Shown here in pieces: positions 54,380 to 62,289 of a stretch of 64,000 nucleotides of DNA (the stretch's first letter is position 1; every line of letters begins with the position of its first letter). The notes beneath the pieces are model-generated. The model worked only from the letters and a program-made list of their open reading frames with translations. It did not search any database and was not told the DNA's origin. This DNA comes from M269 sp964640795. Its GTDB lineage: Bacteria > Pseudomonadota > Gammaproteobacteria > Enterobacterales > Alteromonadaceae. A program made the position numbers and the translations under genes. The DNA lies in assembly GCA_964640795.1 (NCBI GenBank), contig CAZXIN010000029.1, forward strand, positions 1 through 64,000, written 5' to 3'.

Positions 54380-55750
54380 TTACAAATTAAACTTTTCAAG
54401 GCGCCGATAAAACGCACTTTTACTGTACCCAAGTGATTTTGCCGCTTCTTTCGCATTCCCATGATACTTGCGCATAACCAAGCCAATTAGCTTCCGCTCT
54501 GCTTGCTCCATCGTCATATGACTCCAATCATCAGCAGTAGATAAAAATTGATTGGCTTGGTCAGTGTCCAATAATAAATGTCCAACGTCGACCTGTTTGT
54601 CAGGCGTCATCAACACAGCTCTTTCAATAAGGTGGTCCAACTCCCTTACGTTCCCGGGCCATGCATATTCTTGCATCCTCGTCATTGCATCAGCCGTGAA
54701 AGCAACAATATCGCGGCGATACTTTGCACTGTATTTCCGCAAACAGGATTCACTGAGGGATTGAATGTCCTCAACCCTTTCTCTCAATGGGGGTATTTTA
54801 ATTTCAATGCTATTCAACCTGAACAGTAAATCCTGTCGAAACTCACCTTGTTCAACAAGTGCCTTCAAATTGCCATTAGTTGCTGAAATCACCCTTACGT
54901 TAGACCGAGTGACTTTGCTTGATCCTAATCGTTCAAACTCGCCATTCTCTAATACCCTTAAAAGCTTAGACTGTTGTGACATTGGGATATTGGCTATTTC
55001 ATCCAAAAAAAGTGAGCCATTATCAGCTAATTCAAAACGACCTATACGATCCGTCTTAGCGTCAGTAAAAGCACCTTTAACATGCCCGAATAGCTCGGAC
55101 TCAAATACGTTTTCATTGATGGCACCCATATTCACAGCAACCAAGGAATGAGACTGACGTAAAGAACGGTCGTGAATAATCTGCGCCAACTGGCTCTTAC
55201 CCGTACCATTTTCACCAGTAATCAACACATTAATATCACTCGGAGCGATTTGATTAACCATTTGCATAACCTGATGCATAGCCGGAGATTGCGCAACCCA
55301 CTCTAACGGTTGGCTTGCATCCTTAAGCAACTGATTCTCTGTAGCCAAGCGTGTCGACTGGCGCTTAGTCGAGCTTAAAGCGAGTGCGTTACGGATAATC
55401 GTTATCAATCGATTGTTGTCACAAGGCTTTTCGATAAAGTCATTGGCACCATTTCGCATTGATTCAACCGCCAAGGCGACTGAGCCCCAGCCCGTCATGA
55501 CAACAATAGGAATATCGGTATCTATTGCCCGAATAGCTTGAATCAGCTCAAGCCCTTCCTGACCAGACGTTGTATCCTGACTGTAGTTCAGGTCCATCAA
55601 AATCAAACTGAAGTCAGTTTGTTTAATGAGTTCCAGCGCAGCATTTGGCGACGTCACTGCCTTGCTGGTATACCCTTCACTTTTTAACTGAAGCTGCAAA
55701 GCCGACAAGATACTGTAATCGTCATCAGCAATCAGAATCGATTCTTTCAT
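54380..55750 (-). CDS. NtrC-family sigma-54-dependent response regulator
   Basis: 456 residues: receiver domain (1-120) with acidic pocket Asp9/10, phospho-acceptor Asp53, Thr86 and Lys108; AAA+ domain with Walker A GENGTGKS (179-186), Walker B LFLDEIA (Asp250/Glu251); C-terminal Fis-type HTH (MEQAERKLIGLVMRKYHGNAKEAAKSLGYSKSAFYRRLEKF). The sigma-54 contact loop reads GAFTDA (226-231) instead of GAFTGA, a variant known in similar regulators. Begins 18 bp after the permease stop. The likely targets are the palindromes at 60330-60397. Confidence 0.94.
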   Translation of the reverse strand: MKESILIADDDYSILSALQLQLKSEGYTSKAVTSPNAALELIKQTDFSLILMDLNYSQDTTSGQEGLELIQAIRAIDTDIPIVVMTGWGSVALAVESMRNGANDFIEKPCDNNRLITIIRNALALSSTKRQSTRLATENQLLKDASQPLEWVAQSPAMHQVMQMVNQIAPSDINVLITGENGTGKSQLAQIIHDRSLRQSHSLVAVNMGAINENVFESELFGHVKGAFTDAKTDRIGRFELADNGSLFLDEIANIPMSQQSKLLRVLENGEFERLGSSKVTRSNVRVISATNGNLKALVEQGEFRQDLLFRLNSIEIKIPPLRERVEDIQSLSESCLRKYSAKYRRDIVAFTADAMTRMQEYAWPGNVRELDHLIERAVLMTPDKQVDVGHLLLDTDQANQFLSTADDWSHMTMEQAERKLIGLVMRKYHGNAKEAAKSLGYSKSAFYRRLEKFNL

Positions 55751-55768
55751 ATAAAATGACTTAGGATA

Positions 55769-58180
55769 TTATTCATCCCTTAAGGCGTTATTGGGTTCGA
55801 TAGACAATGCCTCCCGTAAAGGTATCGAAGTTGACACAAGGAATGTGACACTCACCAATGCCCCAACAACAGCAGCCACTAACGGAAAATAAGGTAGGAG
55901 CTGGACTAATTGACTCGATAGTACTTTGATGCCCATAAATCCGACTCCCCCTCCAGCGATTAATCCAATAATCAACAACACACTCGACTGTTTTAAGACC
56001 ATTTTAAACAAGGTTGATTCTTCGGCCCCTAGAGCTCGGCGTATACCAAACTCATGGGTCCTACTTAGAACATTACGATTCATAACACCATAAATACCCG
56101 CTGCTGCTAATACTAGAGCGAAGATACCAAAAATAACAAATAATCGGCCAACAAAAGAAACCCCTCCCACTCGGTCTCGTAACCTTTTCTCCAGCGTTTT
56201 TACGTCATAAAGTGGAACGCTGGGATCAACCTTTGCGGCAATACCCGACAACACTTGCCTTACTTGATTTGGATCTTCTTGTGTCTTTATAGCGATATAC
56301 TGAAAGCCATACGACAACTGAGAGTTAGGCACATAAATCGATGGACGAGAATGGCTATCACCGAATGGCTGCGAGTGCAGCATGTGTTGACTCACACCAA
56401 CAATGGTAATCCAGTTATCATCGTCATTATTTGGGCTTGTCTTAATACGCTTGCCTATCGCTGATTCATTTTGCCAGTAACGATTGGCAAAACTACTGCT
56501 GATAATAGCCACTCTTTGTGTATCTAACCGATCTCTATCATCAAACCCTCGTCCTTCAATAATAGGCACCCCCAAGGTGTCAAAGTAATTGTTCGCTACT
56601 GTCATAAAGTAGCCTCTTGGGTAACTGTCGTTTTGAATACTTGCCCCTTCTATTTTATAAGGTTGCCTACCTGTACCTCTGCCAGGTAACGCAGACCCAA
56701 TGGTGGCATCAACAATACCTGGTTGACCTTTTAATGTTTCAATCAAGCGACTATGATATAAATACCGATTTTGAGTATCCTCGTATTCACTACCCACAAG
56801 TGAGAACCGTGCAGTCAACAACCCTTGTTTATCAACACCATAATCTGCGTTTATCGCTTGCTTCATCGCTATAATCATAGCGCCTGCAAAGATAAGTAAG
56901 GTACAGGACAAGAACACTTCTGAAACAATTAACATTTTACTTAGCTTACCGGCGTTTTTGCCTTGCGCACCTCGCGTGCCATCACGTAACACACTATTGA
57001 TATTCGCGCCGGAAGCTCTTATGGCTGGAACTAGACCTGTCAATAAAGCGGTTCCAAGAACAATCCAAAGTGCCCCTAGCAACTCTTGTCGCCCTAAATC
57101 AAAGGTCCACCATGACGCTACCCAACCACCAAAATTTCTAAAAATAGGGTAAGTTAAATCTAGCCCTAAACCAGCGATCATAACGCCGAAAAAGCCACTA
57201 ATGACACAGATGACAAGCGTTTCCATTAACATCTGCGCGACAATTCTCTCCCGGCTACCGCCAAGCGCCATACGAATAGCTACTTCCTTACGCCGCTCAA
57301 TTGCTCTAACCAACATCAGGTTACCCACATTGGTGATAATCAATGCCAGTATGAAAACCGTCGCACCAATAAGCATGTAAACTATTTGCATAGTGTTATC
57401 CATCATTTGTTGCACCAGTGTGCGACTATGAACGCCTACATTGGCATTGGAATCTGGATATTGATCTGCTAACTCTCGCGCATAGAGTGACAACTCTGCT
57501 TGTGCTTCACTCAGGCTGACATCTGGTTTTAACTTAGCCGCTACACTCACAGTCTGGCCTTCACCTGGACGAACATTTATGGCAAGCCTTAGAGGTGACC
57601 ATACATGTTGCTGAACTGGATAAGCATAACCTTTTGGCATCACACCAATAATGCGCGTTGGCCGGCCATTAATTTGAACGACTGTCTCCAGAACGCTTTC
57701 TTGTAGGTCAAACACATCCTGCCATATCTGGTAACTGATGATCGCGACACGGTCGCTACCTTCAAGCATATCGTCGTCATTAAAAGCTCGCCCAAACACA
57801 GGATTACCATCAAACAAAGCCAATGCCTCTTTTTCAAATGCAGCCGCATCATATCGATTTGATGTGTTCTGATACGAAAAGTTGGCAGTGTAATGAGTAT
57901 AAGCGGAAAAGGTATCGTAACTTTGTTGCCTCGCTTTATAGTAATTAAAATCGTGCTCGACAATCGTGCCCCCGTTATCTTCATTGCCGTTATAGGTTGC
58001 ATCAACGATAACAAGTCGATCATAGTCGGTAATATCCAATGTTTTATAGGCCAAAAGGTTAACCAGTGAAAACATATAAATCGTTAATCCTAGTCCTGCT
58101 GACATCACAAATATTGTTAAAGTAGTAAAAACCGGTGTTTTACGTAACAGTCGGCAAGCATAAATAAGTTCACGAAACAT
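55769..58180 (-). CDS. ABC transporter permease, MacB/FtsX type with duplicated core
   Basis: 803 residues. Two MacB-PCD/FtsX modules in tandem: an N-terminal helix (about 17-40), periplasmic domain (about 45-265), three helices (about 268-400), then a second helix (about 415-440), periplasmic domain (about 445-680) and three final helices (about 690-790). This double arrangement resembles the so-called ADOP/YbbP-like permeases. Such exporters move peptides, lipoproteins or drugs by a mechanical mechanism, not by direct membrane transport. RBS AAAGGGG before the ATG; 11-bp gap to the ATPase. Confidence 0.93.
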   Translation of the reverse strand: MFRELIYACRLLRKTPVFTTLTIFVMSAGLGLTIYMFSLVNLLAYKTLDITDYDRLVIVDATYNGNEDNGGTIVEHDFNYYKARQQSYDTFSAYTHYTANFSYQNTSNRYDAAAFEKEALALFDGNPVFGRAFNDDDMLEGSDRVAIISYQIWQDVFDLQESVLETVVQINGRPTRIIGVMPKGYAYPVQQHVWSPLRLAINVRPGEGQTVSVAAKLKPDVSLSEAQAELSLYARELADQYPDSNANVGVHSRTLVQQMMDNTMQIVYMLIGATVFILALIITNVGNLMLVRAIERRKEVAIRMALGGSRERIVAQMLMETLVICVISGFFGVMIAGLGLDLTYPIFRNFGGWVASWWTFDLGRQELLGALWIVLGTALLTGLVPAIRASGANINSVLRDGTRGAQGKNAGKLSKMLIVSEVFLSCTLLIFAGAMIIAMKQAINADYGVDKQGLLTARFSLVGSEYEDTQNRYLYHSRLIETLKGQPGIVDATIGSALPGRGTGRQPYKIEGASIQNDSYPRGYFMTVANNYFDTLGVPIIEGRGFDDRDRLDTQRVAIISSSFANRYWQNESAIGKRIKTSPNNDDDNWITIVGVSQHMLHSQPFGDSHSRPSIYVPNSQLSYGFQYIAIKTQEDPNQVRQVLSGIAAKVDPSVPLYDVKTLEKRLRDRVGGVSFVGRLFVIFGIFALVLAAAGIYGVMNRNVLSRTHEFGIRRALGAEESTLFKMVLKQSSVLLIIGLIAGGGVGFMGIKVLSSQLVQLLPYFPLVAAVVGALVSVTFLVSTSIPLREALSIEPNNALRDE

Positions 58181-58191
58181 TGCATTCCCCT

Positions 58192-58893
58192 TTAAGCAGC
58201 ATCAGTTTGATCAACAGGACTGTCTTCAACAATCCGTCCGTCAAACAAGCTAATTTTACGTTGGGCCTGACTCGCACTGCGAGGGTCATGCGTGACCATA
58301 CAAATGGTCGTACCTTTCTTATGTAGCTCAGACAAAAGCTCCATAACGACTTGGGCATTCTTCGAGTCAAGGTTTCCCGTAGGCTCATCTGCCAATAGTA
58401 ACGATGGTGAGCCCACCAAAGCACGGGCAATAGCGACTCTTTGCTGCTGCCCACCAGAAAGTTGCGACGGGAAATGCTTACTGCGATGACTCATATCCAC
58501 TTGCCCCAGCACGTCATTCACTCGTTTTTTAATGTCTACGTTAGAAACACCACGACGATAAACGAGTGGTAGTTCCACATTCTCGTAAACCGTCAGATCC
58601 GAAATGAGATTGAAAGACTGAAATATAAACCCGATTTCTTCATTACGGATGGCAGACCTTTGCTTTTTGCTTAAGTTGTCTATTTGTTTTTGATTCAAGG
58701 TGTAACTGCCTTTAGTGGCGGTATCTAATAGGCCAACTAAAGATAGTAACGTTGATTTACCGCAGCCAGAAGGCCCCGTAATAGCTACGTATTCACCTTT
58801 TTCGATAGTTAAGGCGATATCAGTAAGAGCGAGCGTCTCTATTTCATCGGTGACGAAGGATTTACATAAATTATCTAGTTTTATCATGCTCAT
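58192..58893 (-). CDS. ABC transporter ATPase, MacB/LolD type
   Basis: 233 residues, complete nucleotide-binding domain: Walker A GPSGCGKST, Q-loop FIFQSFNLISDLT, signature LSGGQQQRVAIARAL, Walker B LLLADEPTGNLDS and switch His in MVTHDP. Matches the LolD/MacB/YbbA group that partners with FtsX-like permeases. AAGGTG ribosome site 6 nt upstream of the ATG; between the membrane-fusion protein and the permease in the operon. Confidence 0.95.
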   Translation of the reverse strand: MSMIKLDNLCKSFVTDEIETLALTDIALTIEKGEYVAITGPSGCGKSTLLSLVGLLDTATKGSYTLNQKQIDNLSKKQRSAIRNEEIGFIFQSFNLISDLTVYENVELPLVYRRGVSNVDIKKRVNDVLGQVDMSHRSKHFPSQLSGGQQQRVAIARALVGSPSLLLADEPTGNLDSKNAQVVMELLSELHKKGTTICMVTHDPRSASQAQRKISLFDGRIVEDSPVDQTDAA

Positions 58894-58925
58894 ATTTTCA
58901 CCTTAAGATGGGTTCTTGTCATAGC

Positions 58926-60182
58926 TTAGTTTATTCTCAACGTTTCAAAACCGGACCAGTCCGTTGTATCAGAAACGATGATCCTATCTCCGGCATTTAG
59001 TCCCGAAGTAATTTGAATATGATTGGATGAAGCTTGCCCTAGCGTCACTTTCACTTTCGTTGCAAAGCCTTCCGAATCCACTTTGAACAAAACCGCTTTC
59101 TGGTTCTCTTGACTAAAAGCAGGACGCTTAACATGTAGGATGCGCGTTAGCTGACTAATAATAATGTCACCAACGACCGATAAGTCCGGACGAGCATTTG
59201 GTGTGAGATCGCCCTTGATCTTGATATCGACCATTACGTTACCATTGCTAATATTGGGGTCAATACGGCTGACAAAGCCCGGCATAAGTCCCCTACGGCT
59301 ATCAATATTTGCTGTTTGTCCTAAAGCCAAACGCGTTGCTAACAGCTCTGGAATGGCAATCTGAGCATATAACTTATCCGGTGTCGCAATTTTAGCTATA
59401 TTGGTCCCTGCTTCTATCTGTTGTCCTTGTTCAAGCTCTGACTCCTGAATAACACCGGCTATGTTAGCTTTGATAGTGAGTGCTGCGACTTCTTCTTCAG
59501 CTCGTTCGAGTGTCTTAGCTAGCTTATTTACTTGTGCCGACATTGCTAAGCGTTGTGCGTCAGCATTGGCTTTAAATTGCGCTGAAATACGCTTTTCGAT
59601 ATCCAATGTTTGCTGCATTTGAACAACATCTAACTGACTTTCTTTAAAATCTATCTGCGAAACGATTTCATTACCTGAGTCAATCAATTGACTCTGAGCA
59701 TTCAAGGTTAACTGCGCTTTGTCTAACGCTAATTTAGCATTAAGTACAATCGCTTCATGATTTAGCAGATCGGTGGCAAGCTTGGCACTTAAAGCCTCTT
59801 GTTCGGCCAACAATGCCTGATACGACCATTGGGATTCATCACGTAGCTGAATGAGCTGCGGATTGGACAGGATAAAAAGTGGTTGCTGGAATGCCACTCT
59901 ATCTCCGGCTTGAACTAGGACCTTTTCAACACGCCCACTCACTCGCGTTGCAAGCCAATAAATTTCTTCGGGAACCAACGTACCATTCCCTGACACGCTA
60001 ACTGTCATCGGACCTTGTTCAACGTTAGCCATCACCACCTGATCAGATGCAATAACAAAGTCAACCGACGACAGCGAATAGCTGTAGTAAAAAGCAAAGG
60101 CCAACACTAGACCAATACAAGAAACAGTAAAAATACTCTTCTTCCAAAGTCCGTTCGTTGATTTTTCTCTGACAATGTCCAA
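58926..60182 (-). CDS. Periplasmic adaptor (HlyD/MacA-type membrane-fusion protein)
   Basis: 418 residues with one N-terminal membrane helix (about 15-35), lipoyl-like halves (VSGRVEKVLVQAGDRVAFQQPLFILSNPQL and IKANIAGVIQESELEQGQQIEAGTNIAKIA), a long coiled-coil hairpin (about 115-235) and beta-barrel/membrane-proximal parts. Links the MacB-type exporter to an outer-membrane channel (TolC-like) not encoded here. First gene of the operon. No ATG fits; TTG at 60182 with GAGG 11 nt upstream is the apparent start. A sigma-54 promoter lies 70 bp upstream. Confidence 0.9.
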   Translation of the reverse strand: MDIVREKSTNGLWKKSIFTVSCIGLVLAFAFYYSYSLSSVDFVIASDQVVMANVEQGPMTVSVSGNGTLVPEEIYWLATRVSGRVEKVLVQAGDRVAFQQPLFILSNPQLIQLRDESQWSYQALLAEQEALSAKLATDLLNHEAIVLNAKLALDKAQLTLNAQSQLIDSGNEIVSQIDFKESQLDVVQMQQTLDIEKRISAQFKANADAQRLAMSAQVNKLAKTLERAEEEVAALTIKANIAGVIQESELEQGQQIEAGTNIAKIATPDKLYAQIAIPELLATRLALGQTANIDSRRGLMPGFVSRIDPNISNGNVMVDIKIKGDLTPNARPDLSVVGDIIISQLTRILHVKRPAFSQENQKAVLFKVDSEGFATKVKVTLGQASSNHIQITSGLNAGDRIIVSDTTDWSGFETLRIN

Positions 60183-60251
60183 GTGTGGCTAAACCTCTAT
60201 CAATAAATCGTTTAAGCACGCGCCAAAACGCACTGTTATTGATTTTTATAG

Positions 60252-60267
60252 AGCGAAAACAGTGCCA
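60252..60267 (-). promoter_or_regulatory. Sigma-54 promoter (-24/-12) of the exporter operon
   Basis: On the minus strand the 16 bases read TGGCACTGTTTTCGCT. Against the consensus TGGCACG-N4-TTGCW, the TGGCAC (-24) and the GC of the -12 are at exact spacing; one base of the -12 (TCGC for TTGC) and the G after TGGCAC differ. Predicted transcription start near 60240, about 60 nt before the TTG start codon of the adaptor gene. Confidence 0.65.
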
Positions 60268-60329
60268 ACAAGTAACATCATGTAAAATAAAGGGTTTTAC
60301 TTTTATCAGGCACTAATAGGTAGCAGGTT

Positions 60330-60345
60330 TTCCCAACTGTGGGAA
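60330..60345. promoter_or_regulatory. Activator palindrome 1 (TTCCCA-N4-TGGGAA)
   Basis: Perfect 16-bp palindrome with 6-bp half-sites, centred about 98 bp upstream of the predicted transcription start. This is the classical distance for NtrC-type enhancer sites. Same motif as site 2. Confidence 0.65.
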
Positions 60346-60352
60346 TCCTATT

Positions 60353-60368
60353 TTCCCATTTGAGGGAA
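60353..60368. promoter_or_regulatory. Activator palindrome 2 (TTCCCA-N4-AGGGAA)
   Basis: Same motif as palindrome 1 with one changed base in the right half, extended by flanking TT and AA (60351-60370). Centre-to-centre distance is 23 bp, roughly two helical turns, so two activator dimers would bind on one face. Confidence 0.65.
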
Positions 60369-60379
60369 AAAGAAAGGCA

Positions 60380-60397
60380 TTCCTATCCAATAGGGAA
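60380..60397. promoter_or_regulatory. Possible third, weaker activator site
   Basis: TTCC...GGGAA arms with an inner TAT/ATA pairing, 18 bp long, so the half-site spacing differs by 2 bp from sites 1 and 2. Its place in the series suggests a third, weaker site; this is tentative. Confidence 0.4.
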
Positions 60398-60520
60398 GCG
60401 GAGTTTGGAGAGTCTCTTAACTGATCAAGCAACAAACTCATCGTCAGCAGAAATATAAACAACGTCTGATAGAAATGAGGGTACTGGCGATAAATTGAAG
60501 TCTCTTATAACAACTTCAGA

Positions 60521-60910
60521 TTACTTAATCACTTCAATCTTTACATTAAGAATACCTGATTCGGTATGACCAATAGCATTGAATGCTGAACGACTGAGAT
60601 CGATAATACGGCCCTTGATAAAAGGTCCCCTGTCGTTAATTTTAACGACTACACTCTTACCTGTTTTGATGTTAGTCACCAATACTCTAGTACCGAATGG
60701 TAAACTTTTATGAGCAGCCGTTTTTGCAAGTTGATTAAATCGCTCACCACTAGCCGTTTTTCGAAACTGGTATTTAGTCGCATAGAAAGAAGCCTTCCCT
60801 GACTCTGTATGCCCGACTAGTTTATCTGGGCTTTTCGCTGGGACACTGCTACACGCTGCCATAACTAATACGGCTAACATGACGACCGATGCACGGATAA
60901 CTTTTCTCAT
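60521..60910 (-). CDS. RlpA-like septal ring lipoprotein (DPBB domain)
   Basis: 129-residue lipoprotein (lipobox MAAC, Cys20) with a double-psi beta-barrel domain: GKASFYATKYQFRKTASGERFN, TAAHKSLPFGTRVLVTN, VVVKINDRGPFIKGRIIDLSRSAF. RlpA proteins cleave peptidoglycan lacking stem peptides at the division septum; the catalytic Glu of Pseudomonas RlpA may be at the SGERFN position. It lacks the SPOR domain of long RlpA forms, so localisation may differ. Confidence 0.9.
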   Translation of the reverse strand: MRKVIRASVVMLAVLVMAACSSVPAKSPDKLVGHTESGKASFYATKYQFRKTASGERFNQLAKTAAHKSLPFGTRVLVTNIKTGKSVVVKINDRGPFIKGRIIDLSRSAFNAIGHTESGILNVKIEVIK

Positions 60911-61083
60911 TGTTCACTCACAACTATTTAAACTGAAGCAGCAAAACCTCGTTACTCTGGCCAAGTATAATGACCTTGGCTTGAACAATACTCACCTCAA
61001 GATGGGGGTTAATTTTCGAAACGGATTGTATAATATAGCGGAATAAGTATAAACAAGACCTAAGCCAACTATCCTGTCCAAAA

Positions 61084-61479
61084 ATGCGATCTTATAGAAA
61101 GAAGAAAACGCGCCTCTACTCTATCAAGAAAAGCAGTTTCAGGGATGAAAATATTGACCGCCAAATTGTAGCAATTCATCAAGCCATTGCCCAAAAAGTG
61201 CTAACAAACCATCAATTGGCAAATGAAGTCACTGAACGATTAGATAACTGGAAGGAGGCAGGGAGGATTCATTACGGTGGTTACATTACTTGGATCAGCA
61301 TATTAGATTTACTAGAAGAGCCACCTGAGTTCATTAAAGCGATGACAGAGTTCACTCATCAGATGCGTAAATTACGCCGAAAAACACCTTTCATTGGCAT
61401 ACTAACAGAGCCTGAACGCCAGTCTGCGCTAGATCTTCACGCACTAGGCGAGTTAAAGGACTTAACGACTCTGCTCTAA
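61084..61479 (+). CDS. Conserved-looking cytoplasmic protein of unknown function
   Basis: 131 residues, no signal peptide or membrane helix; very basic start (MRSYRKKKTRLYSIKKSS), mostly helical (DENIDRQIVAIHQAIAQKVL, VTERLDNWKEAGRIHYGGYITWISILDLLEE). No family recognised. A good intrinsic terminator follows directly, which supports it as a gene. Basic N-terminus may bind nucleic acid; speculative. Confidence 0.65.
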   Translation: MRSYRKKKTRLYSIKKSSFRDENIDRQIVAIHQAIAQKVLTNHQLANEVTERLDNWKEAGRIHYGGYITWISILDLLEEPPEFIKAMTEFTHQMRKLRRKTPFIGILTEPERQSALDLHALGELKDLTTLL

Positions 61480-61521
61480 TCAACCCTGACAACAACGATA
61501 TTGCAGGGCTGATAATTTTTT
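61479..61521 (+). terminator. Intrinsic terminator after the 61084 gene
   Basis: ATCAACCCTG (61479-61488) pairs with CAGGGCTGAT (61504-61513) with one mismatch, followed by a run of T (61516-61521). Confidence 0.75.
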
Positions 61522-61525
61522 CTAC

Positions 61526-62224
61526 CTAACCGCCAGCGCCATTTGGTAGTAGGAAGACGAGATCGGGTGCATCATAGTCTGGAAAGGCTTTTTCAAGCGC
61601 TTCCGCTGTAAACTCTGCAGCAATCGGTCCAATACGCGACGTACCTGCTGTTGATAGGTAGGCGTAATCAGGCCCGTCATATTGCCTAGACGAGGTAAAC
61701 TTCGGAACCAAAGTTGTCCTTACTTTCTTCTCAGTCACTAGCTTTCCTTCGCTATCAAAAATCTTAATCTTCCCTTCCATCCGCGTATTAAATGAATTGA
61801 TAGCAGCTAGAGGGAAACTTGACACATACATTTTATCAACATCAAGAACAACACGACCATCAAACCCATCGGGGTGAGCGCCCTCAATGCCACGCTTCAT
61901 CATTTCAGTAATCAGAGACGGGATCGAATAGTGTTCCAAATTCGGTATAAGGCGCTCATTCGCCCATTCAACCTCAGAAAATTCACTATTATTCAATAAA
62001 TTGCGAGGTAGCTGAGATTGGCGAGCGCCATCTCGGCGATATCTGCGAAAGACTTCTTCACGCTTTTTATCAATAGCAGAAATGCGATCCATACGCTTAT
62101 CTAAACGTTCCGAAAAGTTTACTTCCAAACTGTCCGTGCCTATATTAGCCATCGACGAAACACTGAATAAAATCGGTAATGTAAGCAATGTACCTTTAGC
62201 CAAACAACCTAATATCTTTTTCAT
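61526..62224 (-). CDS. Exported protein of unknown function
   Basis: 232 residues from the ATG at 62224, preceded by AAGGAGAGG; an upstream in-frame start at 62251 lacks a ribosome site. Signal peptide MKKILGCLAKGTLLTLPILFSVSSMA. The first part of the mature protein is highly charged (ERLDKRMDRISAIDKKREEVFRRYRRDGAR); the later part has beta-prone segments (GRVVLDVDKMYVSSFPLAAINSFNTRMEGKIKIFD). Ends in LLPNGAGG. No family recognised; periplasmic location is likely. Confidence 0.6.
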   Translation of the reverse strand: MKKILGCLAKGTLLTLPILFSVSSMANIGTDSLEVNFSERLDKRMDRISAIDKKREEVFRRYRRDGARQSQLPRNLLNNSEFSEVEWANERLIPNLEHYSIPSLITEMMKRGIEGAHPDGFDGRVVLDVDKMYVSSFPLAAINSFNTRMEGKIKIFDSEGKLVTEKKVRTTLVPKFTSSRQYDGPDYAYLSTAGTSRIGPIAAEFTAEALEKAFPDYDAPDLVFLLPNGAGG

Positions 62225-62289
62225 AACCCTCTCCTTTGTAGTCTCTATCATTATGTTAGAAGATGCTTGCTAAAAAAGCAAAGCAACAG

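Larger units (their letters stand above)
60183..60520. promoter_or_regulatory. Regulatory region of the exporter operon
   Basis: This 338-bp region carries all elements of a sigma-54 enhancer-type promoter: -24/-12 at 60252-60267, and tandem palindromes at 60330-60345, 60353-60368 and 60380-60397. The distal part (60400-60520) precedes the rlpA-like stop and contains no other clear feature. Confidence 0.7.
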
